Assembly (NCBI GenBank): GCA_030592225.1
Contig: JAUVJT010000047.1
Location: 1-11,728 of the forward strand
Direction of reading: 5' to 3'
Length of the DNA stretch: 11,728 nt
DNA from: Candidatus Stahliibacteriota bacterium
GTDB lineage: Bacteria; Hydrothermota; Tepidihabitantia; B3-TA06
Of the stretch, positions 1-7,308 are shown in pieces (position 1 is the stretch's first letter; the number at the start of each line of letters is the position of its first letter). A program made the translations under genes and the position numbers. The notes below the pieces were generated by a model. The model was given only the letters and a program-made list of their open reading frames with translations. It was not told where the DNA came from and did not search any database.

Positions 1-309
1 GATTGCCGAGGCCTCCACCCCTGAGCCGGTGTAGGGAATTCCAGCCACCTCGCAGAATCCCTGGAACGCACCGTCCTCGCCCGGCCTGCCGTGAAGGGCG
101 ATGAAAATGATGTCGGGTTTTTCTTTAAGCAACTTGGGGAGATCGGCAGGCGATGTCAGGTCAAAACTCACCGCTTCGATTCCCTGCCTGCGCAGCGCCT
201 CGAACACGTTGCGACCGGAGAGCAGTGAAATCTCTCGCTCCGATGACCAGCCGCCCGAACAAACCACGACCCTCTTACCCTTGAGCGGTGCAATCAAATC
301 CTTATCCAT
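1..309 (-). CDS. ddl: D-alanine--D-alanine ligase, N-terminal part (cut by window edge)
   Basis: Ddl is the cytoplasmic ATP-grasp enzyme that joins two D-alanines for the peptidoglycan stem peptide. The 103 visible residues carry the N-terminal family signatures: a beta-strand VVVCSGG followed by W-S-S-E-R-E-I-S-L-L-S-G (residues about 16-33; the Glu of this segment normally contacts the first D-Ala), then IALHGRPGEDGAFQG and GIPYTGSGV. The ATP-grasp core lies beyond the left edge. ATG at 309-307 is chosen because AGGAGG (complement of 314-319) sits just upstream. It lies downstream of secA on the same strand with a 159-bp gap, so co-transcription is possible but no terminator or promoter decides it. 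Family assignment is confident; completeness cannot be judged. Confidence 0.92.
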   Translation of the reverse strand, partial: MDKDLIAPLKGKRVVVCSGGWSSEREISLLSGRNVFEALRRQGIEAVSFDLTSPADLPKLLKEKPDIIFIALHGRPGEDGAFQGFCEVAGIPYTGSGVEASAI

Positions 310-468
310 CTATCCTCCTCAATATCCTCCCCCTCGCCTAAAGGACAAGGCGAAAGGATCGGAAGATAAAACGTTGGAGTTACAAATCACTAAGTCTTTC
401 CCTATCCAAGTTGGACGGTCGCAGGCCGTCTGCGATGTTTTTACCCTCCAGGTAGGAACGAGCATTAA
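310..468. other. secA-ddl intergenic region with two small hairpins
   Basis: No gene is seen. An inverted repeat TCGCCT (334-339) / AGGCGA (348-353) lies in the presumed ddl leader. A second, TCGCAG (419-424) / CTGCGA (430-435), overlaps an alternative pairing GACGG/CCGTC and looks like a dispersed repeat remnant. The second hairpin is followed by T-rich sequence only on the plus strand, so it is not a convincing terminator for secA on the minus strand. Confidence 0.4.
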
Positions 469-3400
469 TTAACCGTACTTTGGATAGCAGCACTTTTTGT
501 ATTTCTTGCCCGACCCGCATGGACAGGGATCGTTGCGTCCCACCTTGTTCTTGACCTGAACCGGCCTGGCCTTGGCCATCCTCCGGGCAGCCTCGGCGTT
601 GGAAGCCCCTCGCGGCACTGCTGCAGGAGCGACCTCCTTGTAGGCATGAATCGGCATCTGTCGCCTTACCGGCGCCTGCTTAAGCTGGGCGCGGAACAAG
701 AGCTTGGTCACTCTTTTCTGGAAAGATATCACCATCTCCTGGTATTTGCCGTAGGCTTCCTTCTTGTACTCGATGATGGGATCCTTCTGCCCGTACCCGC
801 GCAGGCTTATGCCGCGTTTAAGCTCATCCATCTCCCGCAGGTGATCGCGCCAGTGAATATCAATAGTGGTAAGCAGCACGAGTTTTTGCAGCTCGCCGAA
901 CTTCTCATCTCCAAGAATCTCGCTCCGCCGCTTGAACGCTTCCTCGCCGCGCTCGTTAAGCATCTCGGTAAGGTCGGAAATCTTCATCCTGGCTTGCTCT
1001 TCTGGAGAAGGAATGGGGAAGTCCAGCATGAAGTAGCTCACAAAATCTGCTTCCAGGCCTTCCCAATCCCATTCGTCGCCGCCGCGACCCGTGCAGTGAA
1101 CCGAAATGACGTAGCCGATCACCTCGGCAAAGATGAACCGGGACAGCCCGTCGAGTTCCTCGCCTGCAAGAATCTCATCACGCATGGCGTATATCTCCTC
1201 GCGCTGGCGATTCATCACGTCGTCGTACTCCAGCAGACGCTCACGCATCTTGAAGTTATTTTCCTCGACCCGTTTCTGGGCGTTCTCGATGGCCTTGGTA
1301 ACCAGGGGCGAGGACACAGGCTCCATCTCCTTGCCCCCGAACCGCTCGATGACCTGGTTCATGCGGTCGGCGCCGAAGATTCTTAGAAGGTCGTCCTCCA
1401 GACTGAGGACACAACGGGACGCCCCCGGATCACCCTGACGCCCTGAACGACCGCGCAGCTGGTTATCTATGCGGCGCGACTCATGACGCTCGGTGCCCAG
1501 AATGATAAGTCCCTGCGGCATATCCTCCTGACATTCCCTGGAACGCTTATACCGTTCCACATCCGCCTCATCCTTCGCCTCATGCACCTTGCAGCGGGTC
1601 TCGATCTGCATGACCTCAGGCGGCAGCTTGATGTCCGTTCCGCGACCGGCCATGTTAGTGGCTATGGTAACCTTGTGCATCTGTCCCGCTTCACGCACGA
1701 TCTCGGCCTCGCGCTGATGATGCTTGGCGTTGAGAACGTTGTGGTTGATGCCCTTGCGTTTGAGCATCCGGGCCAGGGTTTCCGAAACCTCAACCGAGGT
1801 GGTGCCGACGAGCATTGGCCGACCGCTCTTGTGCAGGCTCTCTATCTCATCAATAACCGCCTTGTACTTCTCGGCCCGGGTCGCGTACACGATGTCGGTA
1901 TAGTCTATCCTGCGAACAGGTTTGTTGGTGGGAATTTCCATCACTTCCAGCTTGTAGATATTCCATAACTCCCCTGCCTCGGTCATCGCAGTACCGGTCA
2001 TGCCTGAAAGCTTGGCGTACATGCGGAAATAATTCTGGTGGGTGATGGTGGCAACGGTCTGGCTCTCCTCCTGCACCCGCATGCTCTCCTTGGCCTCGAG
2101 CGCTTCGTGCAGACCGTCGGAGTAGCGCCTGCCCGGCTGGGGACGACCGGTGTAAGGATCAACGATGATGACCTTGCCGTCTGCAACGATATAATCCTCA
2201 TCGCGGCTGAACAGCACGTAGGCCTTAAGCAGCGCGTGATGGTTGTTCAGCATCTCGCTCTTGCGGGCGTACTCCTCGTAAAGCTCTTCCTTGGCCTTCA
2301 GCTTCTGCTTGGGCGCAAGCTCTCCTTGCTTGTCGATTTCTGCCAGTCCGGTGGAAAGATCAGGCAGGGTAAACGCGTCAGGGTCTCACGAGTCGAGAAG
2401 TTCACGCCCCTTCTCGTTAAGCTCAACCGCGCGCATGTGCTCGTCGTAGGTAAAGAAGTTCTCCGCGTCGAGTTCATGGAGCTTTTTATCGCGCATGAAA
2501 CCAAGCTCGATGTCGTCTACCAGACGCCTCATCGAGCCTTCCTTCTGGATTCTGAGAAGCTTCTTGTGCTTGGGGGTGGAGCGGCGCACCATGAGTAAGA
2601 GTCGGGCCGCCTCCATCTCTTTTTCCGCCTTGATGAGATCCTCTGCCTCGGAAACGCGCTGGTTGGATAATCTCTGCTGATTTTGAAACAGTTTTTGCAC
2701 ACCCGGTTTGTAGCGCTGATAGCCGCGGTCTACGTATTCTGTGGGACCGGAGATGATTAAAGGGGTTCTGGCCTCGTCAATGAGAACCGAGTCCACCTCG
2801 TCCACGATGGCGTAGGCATGGGCGCCCTGCACCTTGCTGGCAAGCGAGTGCACCATGTTGTCGCGCAGATAGTCGAACCCGAACTGGTTGTTGGTGCCGT
2901 AGGTTATGTCGCAGGCATACATGGGCTGGCGCTCTGCAGGGGTCATACCTTCCTGGATAACGCCAACGCTGAGACCGAGAAAGGTGTAGATAGGCCCCAT
3001 CCATTCCATGTCACGTGCGGCCAGGTAGTCGTTAACCGTAACCAGGTGCGCACCCCTGCCCATAAGAGAGTTGAGATACAGCGGCATGGTGGCCACCAGG
3101 GTTTTACCCTCACCGGTACGCATCTCCGCGATTTTTCCCTCGTGCAGGACGACGGCACCGATGATCTGCACGTTGAACGGGAACATGTCCCACGTCGTGG
3201 AATACCCCCGCACGTCCCATTCGTCACCCAGCCGCAGATAACACGCCTCGCGAACCATGGTAAACGCCTCGACCATGACAGGTTCAAGCGCCTCGTTGGT
3301 TTGCTTTTGCCAAAACTCCTTGCGCGCCTCCTCATCTGTTTTCTTGACTTCGATCTCAAGCTCTGAGACCCGGCGGCTGAGCTTATGCTGCCACGCCCTG

Positions 3401-4020
3401 GTGCGCGCCACCAACGCGGGACGAACTCTCTGTGCAAAAATCTTCTTGGCCTGGAGCCACGCTTTTGCCGCGCCCTTCTCCCTGGCCTCCAACTCTGCAG
3501 GAAGCTCCCGGTAAAGCGGCCTTCCTACGTCTTCCTCAAGATGCAGGCAAATCCAATCATCGCCCACACCTGCCCCAGCATACTGCTCGCGCAACCCGGA
3601 CTGGATTCCCCAGTATATCGCGCGCCAGTCGAACTCCGCAGGCTCACCCTTATCCCCCGCGCTAAACCATTGCGCCGCCTTATCCTCGGCCTGGCGCAGC
3701 TTGCCGGCACGTTCGGGATCATCCTCGGAGATACCTGCGATAAGCTCTGCCCAGCGGCGCTCAAATTCAGCCGATTGTTTCTTAATCTCCTCAACCCCCA
3801 TACCAACCAGATGGGTTATCAGGGGCGGGTCTTTTTTAAATTCATGCAGGGCGAGCAGAATCTCGTTGACCTCGTCTACCAGAGGCCGCATGCGCTTTAT
3901 CTCTCGCTCTTGTTTAGTCCCGAATAGCTTAAGGAAAAAACCTCTCTTCCAAAGGAAATATAAAAGAACAACGATTGCTACAACACCTAGAACTCCTGCA
4001 ATAATTCCAACTATCTCCAT
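469..4020 (-). CDS. secA: Preprotein translocase ATPase SecA, membrane-anchored form, with an in-frame TGA at codon 545
   Basis: SecA is the ATPase that drives unfolded preproteins through SecYEG. Read through one TGA (2386-2388) the frame gives about 1183 residues, against about 900 in E. coli. In order: a hydrophobic segment (residues 3-24) ending in basic residues; the usual SecA start KLFGTKQEREIKRMRPL (31-47); an insertion of about 180 residues (62-245) rich in charge; Walker A RTGEGKT (301-307); Walker B region DEVDS (407-411); PPXD, which contains the TGA; then NYFRMYAKLSGMTGTA, NMAGRGTDI, GTERHESRRIDNQLRGRSGRQGD, the scaffold/wing segments, and a C-terminal zinc motif CPCGSGKKYKKCC. 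Forty-four residues between the TGA and the next Met (2253) stay in frame and look like SecA (PDLS, then a helix). The ATG at 4020 has GGAGG (4037-4033) 12 nt upstream; no alternative start follows the hydrophobic segment. The TGA may be a nonsense mutation, a sequence error or recoding. Confidence 0.93.
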
Positions 4021-4032
4021 GAATCTAATAAA

Positions 4033-4051
4033 CCTCCGACACTATTAGTGT
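4033..4051 (-). promoter_or_regulatory. secA ribosome-binding site and adjacent leader hairpin
   Basis: On the minus strand GGAGG (4037-4033) precedes the secA ATG by 12 nt, longer than the usual 5-9. Immediately 5' of it is a small hairpin, ACACT (4051-4047), loop of 3, AGTGT (4043-4039). The RBS supports the start that includes the membrane segment. A regulatory role of the hairpin is only a possibility. Confidence 0.55.
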
Positions 4052-4090
4052 GTTATTCTCGCTACAGATAATATTAGCCATACTGCCCTT

Positions 4091-4118
4091 ATTATGTAGG
4101 GATTTACCCCCATGTCAA
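4091..4118 (-). promoter_or_regulatory. Predicted sigma70-type promoter of secA
   Basis: On the minus strand TTGACA (4118-4113, a perfect -35) is followed after 16 bp by CATAAT (4096-4091, five of six -10 bases). The expected start near 4084 gives a leader of about 64 nt with the SD described above. Confidence 0.7.
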
Positions 4119-4123
4119 CCTAA

Positions 4124-4156
4124 CCGTAACACACCCGTAGCACAACCGTACCCAAC
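4124..4156 (+). promoter_or_regulatory. Three CCGTA direct repeats, 11 bp apart, between divergent promoters
   Basis: CCGTA begins at 4124, 4135 and 4146, each followed by a similar A/C-rich hexamer, so the unit is 11 bp. The block lies between the secA -35 (4113-4118) and the divergent transpeptidase -35 (4185-4190). One-turn spacing puts the three sites on one face of the helix, as expected for an activator or repressor array. No known regulator is recognised. Confidence 0.45.
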
Positions 4157-4184
4157 ACGCCACGATACCACGGAACGTAATACG

Positions 4185-4213
4185 TTGACAACACCCTCCT
4201 ATCCGGATAGACT
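4185..4213 (+). promoter_or_regulatory. Predicted promoter of the L,D-transpeptidase gene, leaderless
   Basis: TTGACA (4185-4190) is separated by 17 bp from TAGACT (4208-4213). With a normal discriminator, transcription would begin at or next to A4219, the first base of the start codon. No Shine-Dalgarno sequence is present, which fits a leaderless mRNA. Confidence 0.65.
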
Positions 4214-4218
4214 GACTT

Positions 4219-5307
4219 ATGAAGAAAAGAATTGTTTGGATTCTCTCCATTTTAGCATTATTGTTCCTTGCCTGCGCCCCTGCGCCGCCCACCGTGATAC
4301 TCCACAACTCCTGCTCGGGCTACACCACCCTGCGCAATCTCTCATTCCCTGCGCCGCATACTTCAATCAGATTAGATTCACTCGGCCTGCCCGACTCGCT
4401 TGGAAAAAAGGACTCCACCGCCGCCTACCAATTGGACACCCGCATCTACCTGCATCCAGAGGACAGGGTATGGCTCACCCCTCTGCAATCGGTTTTTCCC
4501 GAAGCCGGGGTGTTTAACGACCAGACCAGGGGACAGGTTCACGTATATGCAGGAATCAATGGACTGGCGTTTGACTCGATGCCGTTCTCCCGCAGAATAC
4601 TGGTGCTCAACGGAACCGGAAAGCCGGGCCTGGCACGCGACGCCGCCTACCGGTTCAACATCAAGTTCGGACTGGCCTCGCTGGAACCCCAGACTGCTGA
4701 CGCCGACACGCATACCCGGACAGTGCTCTACTGTTCAAGGGACGACGTGCCACTGGCCACAAAGCTCCGCGACTACCTGGGAGCAGGCGACGTGCAGGCG
4801 CGCACCAACCTGGTGGATATGATTATCGTACTGGGCGCCGATGCGCTGCAGCGAACTGCAACCAAGCCCGCGCCCAGGGGGGTCTCGATTGTGGTAAAGA
4901 AATCGCTGTTCGAGTTGCTGGTGTTCAAAAACGGCAACCTGATCGGCTCCTACCCCATAGCCATCGGCAGGAACAAGGGAGACAAGAAACGCAGGGGCGA
5001 TTGCCGCACCCCTGAAGGCTCCTTTACCATCACCTCGATTGAAAACTCTTCGGCCTGGGAGCACGACTTTGGCGACGGCAAGGGATCGATTGCCGGCGCT
5101 TACGGCCCGTGGTTCTTCAGGCTTTCGACCCTTGCTTCCGAAACCAGCTCAGGCAAGCTCTGGACAGGCATAGCCATCCACGGCACCCACGACAACGCCT
5201 CCATCGGCACCCGCGCTTCTGAAGGCTGCGTAAGGATGCACAACGCCGACGTGGACTCGCTGAAACGTATGGTTCGGGTGGGAACTAAGGTGAGGATTGA
5301 GGAATGA
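4219..5307 (+). CDS. Lipoprotein with LytR_C and YkuD L,D-transpeptidase domains
   Basis: The 362-residue product begins with MKKR, a hydrophobic stretch and LFLAC, a plausible but non-canonical lipobox with Cys19. Residues about 25-122 are unrecognised. Residues 126-208 match the LytR_C pattern (RRILVLNGTGKPGLARDAA, then TVLYC, a segment on ring-size DYLGAGDVQ, and MIIVLGAD). Residues 221-360 are a YkuD domain with SIVVKKSLFELLVFKNGNL, RTPEGSF and the catalytic signature His321-Gly-Thr ... Ser334-Glu-Gly-Cys337-Val-Arg. YkuD enzymes form 3-3 peptidoglycan cross-links or attach proteins to the wall, with the Cys as nucleophile. LytR_C domains usually follow LytR-CpsA-Psr enzymes; their pairing with YkuD is uncommon. 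It likely acts in the periplasm or outer cell surface. It diverges from secA and ends with TGA. Specific substrate is unknown. Confidence 0.88.
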   Translation: MKKRIVWILSILALLFLACAPAPPTVILHNSCSGYTTLRNLSFPAPHTSIRLDSLGLPDSLGKKDSTAAYQLDTRIYLHPEDRVWLTPLQSVFPEAGVFNDQTRGQVHVYAGINGLAFDSMPFSRRILVLNGTGKPGLARDAAYRFNIKFGLASLEPQTADADTHTRTVLYCSRDDVPLATKLRDYLGAGDVQARTNLVDMIIVLGADALQRTATKPAPRGVSIVVKKSLFELLVFKNGNLIGSYPIAIGRNKGDKKRRGDCRTPEGSFTITSIENSSAWEHDFGDGKGSIAGAYGPWFFRLSTLASETSSGKLWTGIAIHGTHDNASIGTRASEGCVRMHNADVDSLKRMVRVGTKVRIEE

Positions 5308-5319
5308 CTTGTATTTGGT

Positions 5320-5342
5320 GAAGTTTACCGAAGGGAAACTTC
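5320..5342. repeat. Hairpin downstream of the transpeptidase gene
   Basis: GAAGTTT (5320-5326) pairs with AAACTTC (5336-5342) around a 9-nt loop. No T-run follows, so intrinsic termination is not shown. Confidence 0.5.
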
Positions 5343-5346
5343 CAAA

Positions 5347-5365
5347 CGAACACCTTCGGTGTTCG
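5347..5365. repeat. Perfect 8-bp hairpin downstream of the transpeptidase gene
   Basis: CGAACACC (5347-5354) pairs with GGTGTTCG (5358-5365) around a TTC triloop. It is stable, but lacks a downstream T-tract. It may act as an mRNA 3' stabiliser or be part of a small inserted element. Confidence 0.55.
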
Positions 5366-5430
5366 TAGACAACGGTGAGGATTGAGAAGTAACCCGTAAA
5401 AGAATTCAACCACAGAGAACACAGAGAGCG

Positions 5431-5566
5431 ATAGTGTGGCACAGACAGCGTGCCCCTTGGAATACTTGTATTCCATAGGGTACTCTCTAGTCTGTGCATT
5501 ATTAAAAACAGGTTAGAGAACCTGTTCCACATGGTTAGACCTTACATGTAGTGCGAGTCTCAGCGT
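5431..5566. repeat. Dispersed hairpin-rich repeat, copy 1
   Basis: It matches 7138-7236. The shared 83-bp part (5484-5566 against 7154-7236) differs at about four positions by eye. It contains AACAGGTTAGAGAACCTGTT (5507-5526), an 8-bp stem with loop AGAG. In this copy, 37 bp (5447-5483) separate the arms CACAGAC (5440-5446) and GTCTGTG (5490-5496); in copy 2 those arms form a compact palindrome. Confidence 0.8.
5452..5483 (+). repeat. CATAGGGTAC-tailed hairpin H1
   Basis: GCCCCTT, then stem GGAATAC, loop TT, stem GTATTCC, then ATAGGGTAC. The flanking CCC and GGG can form an outer stem. One of at least five related hairpins in this window, with different but complementary inner stems. Confidence 0.7.
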
Positions 5567-5639
5567 ACGCCTTGGGGAAGATATAAGTTGAACTGAGATA
5601 CACAGTCAATGGTTAAAGGCGACCCAGGCTTCTACCCGC

Positions 5640-6977
5640 CTACCTCCGGGCCTGGCTGTACTTTATGGTGCAATAGTCAAAGCCGGGGTCTCCATCACTG
5701 CTCCAGCCTGTGACGTAAACGTTACCATGATGATCCAATGCAAAAGCCTCAGCCCTAAAATAACCAATACCAGTACTGTTATAATGGATAACCCATTGTT
5801 TCTTCCCATCCGAATCGTATTTGATGGTTGCGGAGTTCACTTTTGAGTGCCGGTTCTTTTTACTCCAGCCTGTAACGTAAACATTGCCCAAAGCATCAAC
5901 GGCTAAGACGAATGCTTCATCCGAACCATTTCCGGGACCATTGTAGCGTGCAACCCATTGCTCCTGGCCTTGCGGATTGTACTTGACGGTGCAATAGTCG
6001 AGCCGGGAGGTTGAACCCTGGCTATATCCGGTAACGTAAACATTGCCTGATGCGTCTACTGCTATAGCGTATGCTACATCTAAATAATTCCCAGGACCAT
6101 TGTATCGGGCAACCCATTGTTCATGGCCTTGCGGGTTATATTTGACGGTCGCGTAGTCAGCGTCGGTGATTGAATCTCGGCTCCGGCCAGTAACGTAAAC
6201 ATTACCCTCCTCATTCACGGCCAAGGCCCATGCACTATTAAAACCACTTTTGTAACGGGCAACCCATTCGGTTTCACCTTGCGGGTTGTACTTGACGGTT
6301 GCATAGTCGTAAGTAGAGTCTCGATTATCACTCGTGCCTGTAACGTAAACGTTACCCTCCTCGTCCACAGCTAAGGCTCTTACTTCATCCCCACCGTTAC
6401 TAGGACCATTGTATCGGGCAACCCACTCTTCCTTTCCTTGCGGGCTGTACTTGATGGTTGTAAAATCCTCTTTGCCGGCTGAATCTTCGCTATAGCCTGT
6501 AACGAAAACGTTGCCCGTAGCATCCACGGCCATGGCCCATCTTTGATTCCAGTAATGCTCAGGTCCTTTGTAACGAACAACCCATTCTTCATTCCCCTGG
6601 GGATTATACTTGATGATTACGTAGTCACATTTGGAGTCTTGATTCTGGCTTCTGCCTTTAACGTAAACGTTGCCTCGATCATCCACGGCCAAAGCCCATG
6701 CTTGATCCAAACCATACTCTTGGCCGTTATAACGGGCAACCCATAGCTCCTTCCCTTGCGGGCTGTACTTGACTGTTGCGAAGTCAGCGTTGAAGTACCG
6801 ATTATTGCTCCAGCCTGTAACGTACACATTGCCTTGAGTATCTACGGCTAAGGCTCTTGCTTCATCCGAACCATTTCCAGGTCCATTGTAGCGGGCAACC
6901 CATTCTTCCTTCACCTGCTTGCACGCTATACCAGAGATGATGGCGATAACGATCATAAGGCGCTTTCCGCTTCTCAT
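5640..6977 (-). CDS. SBBP-repeat beta-propeller protein, probable lipoprotein
   Basis: A 445-residue protein starts MRSGKR, then a hydrophobic segment ending SGIAC (Cys19), a weak lipobox. The rest is eight near-identical units of about 50 residues of the SBBP (beta-propeller) type. Each has a core like WVARYNGPGNGSDEA..AVD.xGNVYVTGxS......DYATVKYNPQG. The GNVYV/GNVFV strand occurs eight times and the ends run directly into the first and last blades, so there is no other domain. Such propellers are secreted or surface-exposed and bind ligands or proteins; no active site is visible. ATG at 6977 follows AAGGAGG (6989-6983 on the minus strand). It stands alone between repeat blocks, with its own promoter. 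The high similarity between units suggests recent internal duplication or gene conversion. Confidence 0.85.
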   Translation of the reverse strand: MRSGKRLMIVIAIISGIACKQVKEEWVARYNGPGNGSDEARALAVDTQGNVYVTGWSNNRYFNADFATVKYSPQGKELWVARYNGQEYGLDQAWALAVDDRGNVYVKGRSQNQDSKCDYVIIKYNPQGNEEWVVRYKGPEHYWNQRWAMAVDATGNVFVTGYSEDSAGKEDFTTIKYSPQGKEEWVARYNGPSNGGDEVRALAVDEEGNVYVTGTSDNRDSTYDYATVKYNPQGETEWVARYKSGFNSAWALAVNEEGNVYVTGRSRDSITDADYATVKYNPQGHEQWVARYNGPGNYLDVAYAIAVDASGNVYVTGYSQGSTSRLDYCTVKYNPQGQEQWVARYNGPGNGSDEAFVLAVDALGNVYVTGWSKKNRHSKVNSATIKYDSDGKKQWVIHYNSTGIGYFRAEAFALDHHGNVYVTGWSSDGDPGFDYCTIKYSQARR

Positions 6978-6982
6978 CTTTT

Positions 6983-6990
6983 CCTCCTTA
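6983..6990 (-). promoter_or_regulatory. Ribosome-binding site of the SBBP propeller gene
   Basis: On the minus strand TAAGGAGG lies 5 nt upstream of the ATG at 6977, an optimal SD that fixes the start. Confidence 0.8.
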
Positions 6991-7020
6991 TTTGTGTTAA
7001 CCCCGAATAGTAAACATTAG

Positions 7021-7048
7021 AGTATACGAGTAATATGGTGTTTGTCAA
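7021..7048 (-). promoter_or_regulatory. Predicted promoter of the SBBP propeller gene
   Basis: On the minus strand TTGACA (7048-7043) and TATACT (7026-7021) are 16 bp apart. Expected start is near 7014, giving a leader of about 37 nt that includes the SD. Confidence 0.7.
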
Positions 7049-7236
7049 TGACACCCCCCCAAGACTCCAAAAAGCGATCAAGCCTGACTCGCTACTGGGT
7101 TTCGTAAAAGCCGAGCCGAACCAGAAAAATAGCCTGGATAGTGTGGCACAGACTCTCTAGTCTGTGTATTATTAAGAACAGGTTAGAGAACCTGTTCCAC
7201 ATGGTTAGACCTTACACGTAATGCGAGTCTCAGCGT

Positions 7237-7308
7237 GCCCCTTGGAATAGAGCCTGCCCCTTGAGATACTTATTGTATCTCATAGGATACTTGTATTCCA
7301 TAGGGTAC
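7237..7308 (+). repeat. CATAGGGTAC-tailed hairpin H3, interrupted by a nested hairpin
   Basis: The outer hairpin is the same as H1: GCCCCTTGGAATA (7237-7249) and CTTGTATTCCATAGGGTAC (7290-7308). The 40 bp between (7250-7289) carry another family member, H2. The split is just before the loop of the outer hairpin. Confidence 0.7.
7256..7290 (+). repeat. CATAGGGTAC-tailed hairpin H2 (nested)
   Basis: GCCCCTT, stem GAGATAC, loop TTATT, stem GTATCTC, tail ATAGGATAC. The stem differs from H1 at several positions with pairing preserved. Confidence 0.7.

Larger units (their letters stand above)
5289..5386. repeat. 13-bp direct repeats bracketing the tandem hairpins
   Basis: GGTGAGGATTGAG occurs at 5289-5301, inside the last codons of the transpeptidase gene, and again at 5374-5386. 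The 72 bp between the copies contains the two hairpins. The second copy continues as AAG TAA, in principle another end for the reading frame. The pattern resembles insertion with target duplication, or a local tandem duplication. Confidence 0.5.
5308..5639. other. Repeat-rich gap between convergent genes
   Basis: No gene is supported. The stretch holds two small hairpins (5320-5342, 5347-5365), a second copy of 13 bp from the transpeptidase gene's 3' end (5374-5386), a phrase rich in ACACAGAG (5410-5430) of the kind common in repetitive intergenic DNA, and copy 1 of a dispersed hairpin repeat (5431-5566). It lies between two genes that converge, so some hairpins may help end transcription from either side. 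Confidence 0.6.

Noticed and set aside
419..435. Intrinsic terminator for secA
   Set aside because: The hairpin has a T-rich tail only on the plus strand, opposite to secA transcription.
469..2253. A separate second SecA gene beginning at the Met at 2253
   Set aside because: Forty-four in-frame SecA-like residues precede this Met and the nearest SD-like GAGGAG is too far (18 nt).
2386..2388. Selenocysteine codon or global recoding of TGA
   Set aside because: No SECIS-like hairpin with the expected geometry is clear downstream, no Cys is expected at that SecA position, and TGA serves as a stop for other genes here.
646..3927. Several long plus-strand open frames antisense to secA
   Set aside because: They are frame shadows of a GC-biased coding region; none has recognisable domains or SDs.
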